A DNA stretch of 32,584 nt from Jiangella asiatica (lineage in GTDB: Bacteria; Actinomycetota; Actinomycetes; Jiangellales; Jiangellaceae): positions 1 to 32,584 of the forward strand of contig NZ_SMKZ01000066.1 of NCBI RefSeq assembly GCF_004349065.1. The letters are read 5' to 3'. The translations under genes and the position numbers were made by a program. Position 1 is the stretch's first letter. Each line of letters starts with the position of its first letter. Of this stretch, positions 16,569-32,584 are shown piece by piece. The notes below the pieces were generated by a model that saw only the letters and a list, made by a program, of their open reading frames with translations, was not told the DNA's origin and ran no database searches.

Positions 16569-16574
16569 ACGCTA
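16569..16574 (-). promoter_or_regulatory. -10 box of an apparent leaderless promoter for the LLM oxidoreductase
   Basis: Minus-strand TAGCGT (16569-16574) is separated by 7 nt from the ATG at 16561. The TTCACA/TGTGAA dyad begins 6 bp upstream of it, where a repressor could block this promoter. Confidence 0.5.
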
Positions 16575-16579
16575 TGCGT

Positions 16580-16595
16580 TTCACATCGGTGTGAA
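16580..16595. promoter_or_regulatory. TTCACA/TGTGAA dyad between divergent oxidoreductase genes
   Basis: TTCACATCGGTGTGAA has perfect 6-bp arms around a 4-bp centre. It lies in the 67-bp divergent promoter region, next to the minus-strand -10 box and about 20 bp upstream of the plus-strand -10 box (16616-16621), so one dimeric regulator could control both genes. Confidence 0.5.
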
Positions 16596-16615
16596 GGTCA
16601 AGCCCAGCAGCGTCG

Positions 16616-16621
16616 TAGGGT
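16616..16621 (+). promoter_or_regulatory. -10 box of an apparent leaderless promoter for the PPOX-class gene
   Basis: TAGGGT is followed by 7 nt and the ATG at 16629. The sequence matches the box at 4979-4984 in both hexamer and spacing. Confidence 0.5.
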
Positions 16622-16628
16622 GAGGCCC

Positions 16629-17105
16629 ATGCCGAGCATCGCGACCAACACGACCGTCGATCTTGCCGGGCTGCTGGAGTTCGTCCGGCCCCGCCACCAT
16701 GGCATCGTCATCACCGCCCGCGCCGACGGCTCGCCGCAGGCGTCGCCGGTGACCTGCGGCGTCGACGACTCCGGACGCATCGTCGTCTCGACCTACCCCG
16801 ACCGCGCGAAGGCGCAGAACGTCCGGCACCGGCCGCACGCGAGCATCCTCGTGCTGTCCGACGATTTCAATGGGCCGTGGGTCCAGCTCGACGGTCCGGC
16901 GGAGGTGATCGACCTGCCCGACTCCGTCGAGCCGCTGGTCGAGTACTACCGCAACATCGCCGGCGACCACGACGACTGGGACGCCTACCGCGAGGCCATG
17001 CACCGGCAGGGCAAGTCCCTGCTGCGCATCACGCCGCAGCGGTGGGGCCCGATCGCCACCGGCGGCTTCCCCGCGCGGCTGTTCCCGGAGGAGCAGCACC
17101 ACTGA
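16629..17105 (+). CDS. PPOX-class F420-dependent oxidoreductase
   Basis: 158 residues of the pyridoxamine 5'-phosphate oxidase-like split beta-barrel fold. VRPRHHGIVITARADGSPQASPVTCGVDDSGRIVVST (about 19-55) followed by DRAKAQNVRHRPHASILV (58-75) is the usual F420/FMN-binding start, and KSLLRITPQRWGPIATGGF is the family C-terminal strand. It would reduce or oxidise small molecules with F420; the substrate is unknown. The start ATG has a TAGGGT box 7 nt upstream; a longer in-frame start at 16560 would overlap the neighbouring gene's start and is rejected. Confidence 0.87.
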   Translation: MPSIATNTTVDLAGLLEFVRPRHHGIVITARADGSPQASPVTCGVDDSGRIVVSTYPDRAKAQNVRHRPHASILVLSDDFNGPWVQLDGPAEVIDLPDSVEPLVEYYRNIAGDHDDWDAYREAMHRQGKSLLRITPQRWGPIATGGFPARLFPEEQHH

Positions 17106-17140
17106 CGGCCCAGGTCGTCGCGGTCTCGTCCGCCGCCCCT

Positions 17141-17215
17141 CCGTTGATCTTGAGCAACGGTGGAATCTATCGGGCATTCCGGGCCGCAATGTCGCGTTCA
17201 CTCCAAGATCAACGG
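17141..17215. repeat. 75-bp intergenic element with terminal inverted repeats
   Basis: CCGTTGATCTTG (17141-17152) is exactly inverted at the other end, CAAGATCAACGG (17204-17215). The left end also forms its own hairpin, CCGTTG (17141-17146) with CAACGG (17155-17160), and GGAAT/ATTCC (17162-17166, 17176-17180 approximately) gives a second small one. There is no coding capacity. It resembles a small non-autonomous repeat or a transcription-termination structure upstream of pheS. Confidence 0.6.
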
Positions 17216-17255
17216 GGGAAGGGCGGGCGTGGTGCGCCAGGCGAGGTCGGGGTCG

Positions 17256-18450
<1,195 letters not shown>

Positions 18451-18451
<1 letters not shown>

Positions 18452-20958
18452 TGCGCGTCCCCCTGAGCTGGCTGCGCGAGTACGTCCAGCTGCCCGACGA
18501 CGTCGCCGCCCGCGAGGTGGGCGCCCGCCTGGTCCGCGCCGGGCTCGAGGTCGAGACCGTCGAGGAGGCCGGCGCCGACGTCAGCGGACCGCTCGTTGCC
18601 GGCCGGGTGGTGGAGTTCACCGACGAGCCGCAGAAGAACGGCAAGACCATCCGCTGGTGCTCGGTCGACGTGGGCGAGCCGGAGCCGCGTGGCATCGTCT
18701 GCGGCGCACACAACTTCGCCGTCGGCGACCTCGTCGTCGTCTCCCTGCCCGGTGCCGTGCTGCCCGGAGGGTTCGCCATCACCGCCCGAAAGACGTACGG
18801 GCACGTCTCCGACGGCATGATCTGCTCTGCACGTGAGCTCGGGCTCGGCGACGACCACACCGGCATCCTCGTGCTGGAGCCGGAAGAGGCCTCGCCGGGC
18901 GACGACGCGATCGAGCTGCTGAAGCTGCGCGACGACGTCCTCGACATCGCCGTGACGCCTGACCGCGGCTACTGCCTGTCCGTCCGGGGCGTGGCCCGGG
19001 AGACGGCGACGGCGTTCGGCGCGGCCTTCCGCGACCCGGGAGCGGCCCCGGAGCAGCCGGCACCTGGGGACGCGACCGGCAACTACCCGGTGCGGGTCGA
19101 CGACACCGACCGGTGCCCGGTGTTCGCGGCGCGGACGGTGACCGGCCTGGACCCCGCGGCCCCGAGTCCGCGCTGGCTACAGCGGCGCATCCAACTTGCC
19201 GGCATGCGGCCCATCTCCCTCGCCGTCGACGTCACCAACTACGTCATGCTCGAGCTGGGGCAGCCCATCCACGGCTACGACCGCGACGCGCTGGCCGGGA
19301 CCATCGTGGTCCGGCGGGCCACGAAGGGCGAGAAGATCACCACGCTGGACGGCGTGGTCCGCGGCCTCGACCCCGACGACCTGCTCATCACCGACGACTC
19401 CGGGCCGATCGGACTCGCCGGTGTCATGGGCGGCGGCACCACCGAGCTGAGCGGCGCCACCGCGTCCATCGTGGTCGAGGCGGCGAACTTCGAGCCGACC
19501 GGGATCGCCCGCACGGCGCGCCGGCACAAGCTGCCCAGTGAGGCGTCCAAGCGGTTCGAGCGCGGCGTCGACCCCGCCCTGCCGGCGGTCGCGGCGAAGC
19601 GGGTCGTCGACCTGCTGGTGTCCCTCGGAGGTGCCACCGAGGAGCCGGGCCTGACGCTGGTCGGCGCGGCGCCACAGCCCGCGACCATCGAGATCGACGC
19701 CGCCCTCCCGGCCCGCGTCACCGGCGTGGACTACCCGGCCGACGAGGTGACCGCGCTGCTGACGGCCGTCGGCGCCAGGGTGGAGGACGCCGGCGCCGGT
19801 GCCGGGCGGATCGCCGTCCACCCACCGACCTGGCGGCCCGATCTCACCGACCCGTACGACCTGGTCGAGGAGGTCGCCCGGCTGCACGGCTACGACGCGA
19901 TCCCGTCGGTGCTGCCGGTCGCCCCGGCCGGGCGCGGCATCACCGCGGCGCAGCGACTGCGGCGGCGGGTTGAGCGTGCGGTCGCGGCGGCCGGCTACAT
20001 CGAGGCGCCGTCGTACCCCTTCGTCGGCGACGCGGAGTTCGACGCGCTCGGATTCCCCGCCGACGACGCGCGCCGGCACGCGCTGCGACTGGCCAACCCG
20101 CTCTCCGAAGAGCAGCCGCTGCTGCGCACGACGCTGCTGCCCGGCCTGCTGGCGACACTGCGGCGCAACATCGGTCGAGGGGCGCCGGACGTCGCGCTGT
20201 TCGAGTCCGGTCTCGTCTTCCGGCCCGAGCCGGGCACGCTTGCGGTGCCGCCGCGGCTGGCCGTCGACCGCCGGCCCACCGACGAGGAGCTGGCCGACCT
20301 GCTGGCCGCGGTGCCGTCGCAGCCGCACCGGGTGGCCGTCGCGCTGGCCGGTGACCGCGAACCCGCCGGCTGGTGGGGCCCGGCCCGCCCGGTGAGCTGG
20401 GCCGACGCCGTCGAGGCTGGCCAGGTCGTGGCGCGGGCGGCCGGCGTGACGCTGCGGGTGGAGCGCGACGAGCACGCGCCGTGGCACCCGGGACGGTGCG
20501 CGGCGCTCTACGTCGACGACACGCTGGTCGGGCACGCCGGTGAGCTGCACCCGCGCGTCGTCGCGGCACTCGGTCTGCCGGCCCGCACCGTGGCCATGGA
20601 GCTGGAGCTCGACCGCTACTTCGGGGCGGACGGCGTGGTCGAGGAGCCGGTGCGGGCGCCGTCGGTGTCCACGTTCCCGGTGGCGATGCAGGACGTCGCG
20701 CTGGTCGTCGACCAGTCGGTGCCGGCGGCCTCGGTCGAGGCGGCCCTGCGTGCTGGTGCCGGCGAGCTGCTGGAGTCGGTGCGGTTGTTCGACGTCTTCA
20801 CCGGCGCCCAGCTCGGCGTGGGCCGCAAGTCCCTGGCGTACGCGCTGCGCTTCCGCGCGCCGGACCGGACGCTCACGGTGGACGAGACGACGGCGGCCCG
20901 CGACGCCGCGGTGGCCGCGGCGGCCGAGCGTACCGGCGCCGTACTGCGAGGCAGTTGA
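18451..20958 (+). CDS. pheT: Phenylalanine--tRNA ligase beta subunit
   Basis: 835 residues from the ATG at 18451, full family length. In order: N-terminal [15 protein letters not shown], a tRNA-binding EMAP-like domain (about 45-155, with IVCGAHNF), the B3/4 editing domain (about 210-380, with [17 protein letters not shown] after it), the B5 domain (about 400-480), the catalytic-like core, and the C-terminal ferredoxin-fold anticodon-binding domain (about 738-835, from [15 protein letters not shown]). It recognises tRNA-Phe and edits mischarged Tyr. The start overlaps the pheS stop; the stop overlaps the ATG of an SDR gene in the same TGATG arrangement. Confidence 0.97.
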
Positions 20959-21782
20959 TGGTCGTGGTGCCGGAGGTGCCGGCCGGCCGGACGGCGCTGA
21001 TCACCGGTGCCAGCCGGGGCATCGGCCGGGCGCTGGCGCTCGGCCTGGCCGACCGGGGCGTCGCGGTGGGCCTGCTCGCCCGCGACCGGGAGCGTCTCGA
21101 CGAGGTGGTGGCCGAGTGCCGGCACCGCCGCGTGGCCGCGGTGGGTGTCACCGCCGACGTCACGAGCCGCGAGGAGGTGGCCGCCGCCGTCGAGGCGGTC
21201 GCCGGCCACCTCGACCGCATCGACCTCCTGGTCAACAACGCCGGCATCATCGAGCGGGTGGAGCGGCCGTTCCTGGACACCGACGTCGAGGACAGCTGGC
21301 GGGTCATCGAGGTCGACGTGCGCGGCCCACTGCTCGTCACCCATGCCGTAATGCCGGTCATGCTGGCCGGGGGCGGCGGCAGGGTGGTCAACCTGAACAG
21401 CGGCCTGGGATACCGGCCGGCGCCGTACTACACCGGCTACGCCATGGCCAAGGGCGCGCTGGCCCGCTTCACGTCGATGCTGGACGTCCAGTACCGCGGG
21501 CAGGGGATCGCCACCTTCGACCTCTCACCCGGCCATGTCGAGACCGGCATGACCACGGCGATGCCCATGCACGTTGGCCGCACGACGTGGACGGCGGCCA
21601 CCGACGTCGTGGACCTGGTGGGCGCGATCAGCGACGGCCGCCTCGACGAGCTGTCCGGGCGGTTCTTCCGCGCCGGCACCGACACCGCGGAGTCCCTGCT
21701 GGCGCTGCGCGAGGAGATCCTAGCCCGCGATGCCCGAGCGCTGCGGCTCTCGACCGCCGGTCCGGACGACCCCCTCGGCTGA
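20958..21782 (+). CDS. Short-chain dehydrogenase/reductase (SDR)
   Basis: 274 residues from the ATG at 20958. A classical SDR with a Rossmann fold: TGASRGIG (16-23) for the NAD(P) pyrophosphate, NNAG (93-96), and the catalytic Ser148, Tyr161 and Lys165 (YAMAK). The segment LSPGHVETGMT is the usual post-catalytic PG motif. The substrate is unknown. The ATG shares bases with the pheT stop (TGATG), so it is translated as a third cistron of pheST, an uncommon partner. A TTG three bases earlier is possible but unlikely. Confidence 0.88.
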   Translation: MVVVPEVPAGRTALITGASRGIGRALALGLADRGVAVGLLARDRERLDEVVAECRHRRVAAVGVTADVTSREEVAAAVEAVAGHLDRIDLLVNNAGIIERVERPFLDTDVEDSWRVIEVDVRGPLLVTHAVMPVMLAGGGGRVVNLNSGLGYRPAPYYTGYAMAKGALARFTSMLDVQYRGQGIATFDLSPGHVETGMTTAMPMHVGRTTWTAATDVVDLVGAISDGRLDELSGRFFRAGTDTAESLLALREEILARDARALRLSTAGPDDPLG

Positions 21783-21783
21783 G

Positions 21784-21805
21784 TTATCCACAGCCCTGTG
21801 GACAG
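21784..21805. promoter_or_regulatory. Inverted pair of DnaA-box-like 9-mers
   Basis: TTATCCACA (21784-21792) equals the E. coli consensus DnaA box. TGTGGACAG (21797-21805) is the reverse complement of CTGTCCACA, also close to actinobacterial DnaA boxes. They face each other across 4 bp just after the SDR stop. The same bases form a 7-bp stem (TCCACAG/CTGTGGA), so a transcription terminator is an alternative reading. Confidence 0.4.
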
Positions 21806-21865
21806 CGATTCGCGCGGTCGGTGCCGGCGCGGCAGCATCGGCGGTCGTGACGAACAGGAGGCACG

Positions 21866-22441
21866 ATGGTGGTCATGACCGCGCAGCGCGGCGACGAGCT
21901 GCCGCCGCTGAACCCCGGGCCGTTCACCCGGGCTGAGCTCGATGCGTTGCCCGATGACGGGAATCGGCACGAGCTGCTGGACGGGGTGCTCATCGTGACG
22001 CCGGCACCGGCTCCGAAGCACCAGCGGGCGGTGACCCGCCTGCTCCGGCTACTCGACGGCGCCTGTCCGGCCGGTCTCGAGGTCTTCCCCGCGCTCCTCG
22101 ACGTGGCGCTGAGCGACGACACCGTGCTCGAGCCGGACGTGCTGGTCGCGCGGGTCGGCGACCTCACCGAGGGGGATGTGCCGAAGCCGCCACAGCTGGC
22201 GGTCGAGGTGCTGTCGCCGTCCACTCGCCGGTACGATTTGCTGCTCAAACGTTCCCGCTACGAGGCCGCCGGAACCCCGTCGTACTGGGTGGTCGACCCC
22301 GACGAGCCATCGGTCATCGCCTGGGACCTGCGCGACGGCGTCTACGCCGAGGCCGGCCGGGCCGTTGGCGACGAGTCGCTCCAGCTGGATGCTCCATTCG
22401 AGGTCCGTGTCGTCCCGGCGGAGCTGCTGAGCGCGCGCTGA
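21866..22441 (+). CDS. Uma2 family (DUF820) PD-(D/E)xK nuclease-like protein
   Basis: 191 residues. FTRAELDALPDDGNRHELLDGVLIVTPAP (20-48), LEPDVLVAR (88-96), LAVEVLSPSTRRYDLLLKRSRYEAAGTPSYWVVDP (111-145) make this a clear Uma2 member. The predicted active-site acids are Asp91 and Glu114 with Lys128 of the PD-(D/E)xK fold. The biological role of Uma2 proteins is not established; they are often present in several copies. AGGAGG (21856-21861) sets the start. The gene lies alone between the SDR and a convergent phosphotransferase gene. Confidence 0.85.
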   Translation: MVVMTAQRGDELPPLNPGPFTRAELDALPDDGNRHELLDGVLIVTPAPAPKHQRAVTRLLRLLDGACPAGLEVFPALLDVALSDDTVLEPDVLVARVGDLTEGDVPKPPQLAVEVLSPSTRRYDLLLKRSRYEAAGTPSYWVVDPDEPSVIAWDLRDGVYAEAGRAVGDESLQLDAPFEVRVVPAELLSAR

Positions 22442-22452
22442 GGCGCCGCGCC

Positions 22453-23403
22453 TCACTCCCACCCGGTGCGGCGGCGCACCCATGCGAGGGTCGTCGCGTG
22501 CTGGGTTCGCTGGAACTCCCGCAGCGTCGGCAGCCCGGGCGGCGCCGGCCGGCGGGCGTAGGCGCCGAAGAACCCGGTCATGCCTGCCAGCAGCGCCGTC
22601 ACGTGCTCCGGGTCGGCACCGGCGATCAGCGGGTGACCATCCAGGTACGGCTCGGGGTCGTGGCCATGGTAGGCGGCGTTGATCAGCAGCGTCGCCGAGT
22701 CGATCCACGCCGCGCCGCGGAACGCCCACGGCCAGTCGACGAACCACACCCGCGAGCCTTCCAGCAGCACGTTGTCCGCGCGCAGGTCGAAGTGGACGAG
22801 GGCGTCGCCGTCGACGTGATCCAGTGCCGACCTCGCCAGGTCGGCCAGCCGGTCCAGGTGGCGGCGCTCCCACGGGTCCAGGTCGCCCGGCGGGTCGGCG
22901 GCCAGCTCGCGGTAGCAGAGCATCTCGCCGCGCATGGCCGCCGAGGCCGGACGGAGATCCGGGACAGGGCACGGCGTCAGCGTCTCGGCCAGCTCCACTA
23001 CGGCGTCGACGACCGCCCGCAGCTCGTCCGCGCGCCACGGGTCGTGCGGCATCCGGCCGTCGACAACCTCGTCGAAGACCAGCGCGACCCAGTCGCCGTC
23101 GTCGTGGGTGCCGCGCAGCCGGGGTACGGGTGCCTCGGTCGGCATCCGCGCCACCACCGCCGCCTCGGCCCGGTAGATGCCCGGCGACTCGGGATTGAGC
23201 GGCGTGCCGACCGCCTTGACGAACGCCCGGCTGCCGTCCTCGCACCGGACCCGGGCGGCCAGGCCGGGGGAGAAGCCGCCGCTCTGGTTCACGGCGGCGA
23301 CGACGGGTGCGCCGAGCACGTCCTCGACGCCGGCTCGCACCGCGGCCGGCAGCTCCTCCCAGGCCGGGCGGACTCCGGCGGCGACGATGCGCGGCGAGCT
23401 CAT
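22453..23403 (-). CDS. Aminoglycoside phosphotransferase (APH)-family kinase
   Basis: 316 residues from the ATG at 23403. It has the kinase-like APH fold: FSPGLAARVRCEDGSRAFVKAVG (44-66) with Lys63, catalytic loop LVHFDLRADNVLL (202-214) matching the HxDxxxxN pattern, and FVDWPWAFRG (221-230) in place of DFG. Such proteins phosphorylate antibiotics, sugars, choline or other small molecules; nothing here identifies the substrate, so calling it a resistance gene would be unsupported. The frame runs open to an ATG at 23565, but that extension has no family similarity and includes repeat and operator-like DNA. Confidence 0.85.
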   Translation of the reverse strand: MSSPRIVAAGVRPAWEELPAAVRAGVEDVLGAPVVAAVNQSGGFSPGLAARVRCEDGSRAFVKAVGTPLNPESPGIYRAEAAVVARMPTEAPVPRLRGTHDDGDWVALVFDEVVDGRMPHDPWRADELRAVVDAVVELAETLTPCPVPDLRPASAAMRGEMLCYRELAADPPGDLDPWERRHLDRLADLARSALDHVDGDALVHFDLRADNVLLEGSRVWFVDWPWAFRGAAWIDSATLLINAAYHGHDPEPYLDGHPLIAGADPEHVTALLAGMTGFFGAYARRPAPPGLPTLREFQRTQHATTLAWVRRRTGWE

Positions 23404-23494
23404 CGGTCCATCGTGCCCATCGGCGTCTCCGAGCGCTCGTGGATTTCGCGGGCCGGACGATTGCCCTGCCGCGACACGGCGCCCGGGCAACCGA

Positions 23495-23515
23495 TGATCA
23501 TCAACGATCGCCGAC
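23495..23515. repeat. TGATCATCAAC repeat-family copy
   Basis: TGATCATCAAC followed by GATCGCCGAC; 11 identical bases with the arm of the 4141-4200 hairpin, then partial agreement (GGCGAC against GCCGAC). It lies in the intergenic region upstream of the phosphotransferase gene. No pairing arm of similar length was found beside it, so it looks like a solitary half-element. Confidence 0.45.
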
Positions 23516-23556
23516 ATCACCAGGCGTTCACGCGCCTCACCAGGCTCACAAGCATG

Positions 23557-25865
<2,309 letters not shown>

Positions 25866-25869
<4 letters not shown>

Positions 25870-26821
25870 CCGGCACACTGCAGGACCACGAAGGGTTGCT
25901 GGACGGCGTCGGTGCGCTGGCGAAGGCCGGCGTGCTGGTGGAGGCACTGCCGTGGCTCAAGCGGTTCCACGACAAGATCGTCGTGGTCAAGTACGGCGGC
26001 AACGCCATGGTCGACGAGGGACTCAAGCGTGCCTTCGCCGACGACATCGTCTTCCTGCGGCTGGCCGGGCTCAAGCCGGTCGTCGTCCACGGCGGCGGTC
26101 CGCAGATCACCGCGATGCTGGGCCGGCTCGGCATCGACAGCGAGTTCCGCGGCGGGTTGCGTGTCACCACGCCCGAAGCCATGGATGTCGTGCGTATGGT
26201 GCTCGTCGGACAGGTCGGACGTGAGATCGTCGGGCTCATGAACACGCACGGGCCGCTGGCCGTGGGGCTCTCCGGCGAGGACGCGGGCCTGTTCACCGCC
26301 CGCCGGCAGCCCGCGGTCGTCGACGGCGAGCCCGTCGACATCGGGCTGGTGGGCGACGTCGCCGAGGTCAACGCCGACGCCGTGCGCGACCTCATCGACG
26401 CCGGGCGCATCCCGGTCGTGTCGTCGGTCGCGCCGGACCCGGACGGTGTGGTGCACAACGTCAACGCCGACACCGCGGCCGCGGCGCTGGCGGTCGAGCT
26501 GGGTGCGGAGAAGCTGGTGGTCCTCACCGACGTCGAGGGGCTCTACCGCAACTACCCTGGCACATCCGCGGCCTCGGCTGGGAAGCGCACCTCGGCCGGG
26601 GACACCGAGATCGTGCAGGAGATCACCACCGGCGAGCTGACGACGCTGCTGCCGTCGCTGTCGGCGGGCATGATCCCGAAGATGCAGGCTTGCCTTCGTG
26701 CGGTCGAGGGCGGCGTGCCGGAAGCCACGGTCATCGACGGCCGGGTGCCGAACTCGCTGTTGCTAGAGGTCTTCACCGACGAAGGTGTGGGAACTATGGT
26801 CGTACCGGGAGTGGGCGCGTC

Positions 26822-26825
<4 letters not shown>
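25866..26825 (+). CDS. argB: Acetylglutamate kinase
   Basis: 319 residues. It phosphorylates N-acetylglutamate, the committed and usually arginine-inhibited step. KYGGNAM (42-48) and HGGGPQI (75-81) form the phosphate-binding loops, and [14 protein letters not shown] (196-209) the substrate/ATP region. The roughly 35-residue N-terminal helix before VVVKYGG is the kinked extension found in hexameric, arginine-sensitive enzymes, so feedback inhibition is likely. ATGA overlaps join it to argJ and argD. Confidence 0.96.
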
Positions 26826-29525
<2,700 letters not shown>

Positions 29526-29540
29526 GGAGCCCGCTCCACC

Positions 29541-31810
<2,270 letters not shown>

Positions 31811-31859
31811 CCTCCGGCCGCCACCCTGACCGCCCGCCTTCGGCGCAGGCCACGGTCAC

Positions 31860-32584
31860 TCAGAACGGTGGTGGTTGCAGCGGTTGGCTGGCGCCAGGCG
31901 CGGAGGTCGATCCGGTCGGTCTGCTCGCGGTGATGGGTCCGATGGCCTCGGGTTCGGTGGGGTAGGTGAAGCCGGCGGGGGTTGTCCACCACCTGGTGCC
32001 GTCCGGGTCGGTGCGGATGATGTGGCCGTGATGGGTCCGATCCAGGTGATGGGCGCGGTGCAAGAGCCACGTGTTCGTCGCGCCGGTGGTGCCGCCATGA
32101 CGGTACGGCACCACGTGGTCGATGTCCGCCTCGCCTGACGGTCGGTCGCAGGTGGGGAACCGGCACGTCGCATCGCGGGCGGTGACGAACGCGGCCAGTG
32201 CGGCGGGCGGGGCGTAAGTGGTGTGTCCGTATTCGAGGACCTCTCCGGTGGCGGGGTCGGTGAGCAGCCGGCGCAGGGTGGCGTCGGCGGCGATGCGGCG
32301 GGCAGTGGTGGCGGTGATAGGGCCGTGGCCGTCGAGCCAGCCGGGTTGGTCGTCGGCTCCGGCGAGGGTGTTGATCGGCACGGTGGCCAGGACTGTCGCC
32401 GCCCGCCCGTGTCGTTTCGCGAGCCGGAGGATGCCGTCCCTGCCGCTGCGTGCGCCGTCGCTCGCGGCGGTGGTCGTGTCGGAGCCGGTGTCGGTGCTGC
32501 TGGTCTGGCTGGTTGCGAGGCAGGTGGGGTGGCAGCAGCCGAGGTGGCCGAGGTTGAGGGCGGTCCAGCCGAGCCCGGTGAGGG
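31860..32584 (-). CDS. DUF222/HNH endonuclease-type protein (13E12 family), 5'-truncated by window edge
   Basis: The frame is open to the right edge, giving about 241 C-terminal residues; the start and the DUF222 part lie outside the window. The visible portion has RRLLTDPATGEVLEYGHTTY, then a zinc-type HNH nuclease domain: FVTARDATCRFPTCDRPS with CxxxxC, ADIDHVVPYRHGG, TNTWLLHRAHH, ending in a Pro-rich tail. The His, Asn and His of the HNH motif are present. Such genes occur in many copies in actinobacteria; a role in mobile DNA or defence is suspected in the family but not established. It converges with argH across 49 bp. Confidence 0.85.
   Translation of the reverse strand, partial: LTGLGWTALNLGHLGCCHPTCLATSQTSSTDTGSDTTTAASDGARSGRDGILRLAKRHGRAATVLATVPINTLAGADDQPGWLDGHGPITATTARRIAADATLRRLLTDPATGEVLEYGHTTYAPPAALAAFVTARDATCRFPTCDRPSGEADIDHVVPYRHGGTTGATNTWLLHRAHHLDRTHHGHIIRTDPDGTRWWTTPAGFTYPTEPEAIGPITASRPTGSTSAPGASQPLQPPPF

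Noticed and set aside
22453-23403. Antibiotic-resistance gene
   Set aside because: The APH fold is clear, but this superfamily includes many metabolic kinases, and no residue or neighbour indicates drug modification.

Overview
The window is very GC-rich, gene-dense chromosomal DNA of an actinobacterium. Support comes from F420-type oxidoreductases (LLM and PPOX classes), a PknB-type kinase with PASTA repeats, a class II DAHP synthase, an ArgR-controlled argCJBDFR cluster, a DUF222/HNH (13E12-type) gene, GTG starts and many apparently leaderless starts (a TANNNT box 6-8 nt before the start codon). Gene content and order fit a Jiangella- or Nocardioides-like lineage, but the genus cannot be fixed from sequence alone. 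No rRNA, tRNA, CRISPR array, IS element or prophage was seen.

Layout. 1-1253: 5' part of a membrane acyltransferase (minus). 1418-8177: central carbon and aromatic metabolism, with a pyrophosphate-dependent phosphofructokinase, a class II DAHP synthase, a nitroreductase, a low-specificity threonine aldolase, a TauE/SafE exporter and a second, type I-beta DAHP synthase. 8299-11252: a Ser/Thr kinase whose stop codon overlaps the start of endonuclease IV. 11558-14151: SseB-like protein, DUF1844 protein, then infC-rpmI-rplT with an ATC start and a leader hairpin. 14282-20955: TrmH/SpoU methyltransferase and pheS-pheT, separated by an accessory insert (vapB, frameshifted vapC, LLM and PPOX oxidoreductases). 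20958-23403: SDR, Uma2-type nuclease, phosphotransferase. 23675-31810: arginine biosynthesis, argC-J-B-D-F-R joined by 4-base overlaps, then an argininosuccinate-synthase-like gene stripped of its catalytic motifs, then argH. 31860-32584: C-terminal part of a DUF222/HNH protein.

How the genes work together. argC, J, B, D and F take glutamate through acetylated intermediates to citrulline (ArgJ recycles the acetyl group), ArgR senses arginine, and candidate ARG boxes overlap the argC promoter. ArgH makes arginine from argininosuccinate. The argG step is not encoded by a normal gene here: the position between argR and argH holds a 282-residue ArgG relative that keeps the scaffold but lacks the ATP P-loop and the substrate-binding segments. 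This is the most interesting item in the window.

A second theme is a family of intergenic elements with a TGATCAT core, several of them long hairpins. One half-copy forms the last codons of the ArgG-like gene, exactly where its homology to ArgG ends. Several candidate operators are also visible: a 26-bp palindrome upstream of argC, paired CATGCATG sites before the nitroreductase, and a TTCACA/TGTGAA dyad between the two F420-type oxidoreductases.
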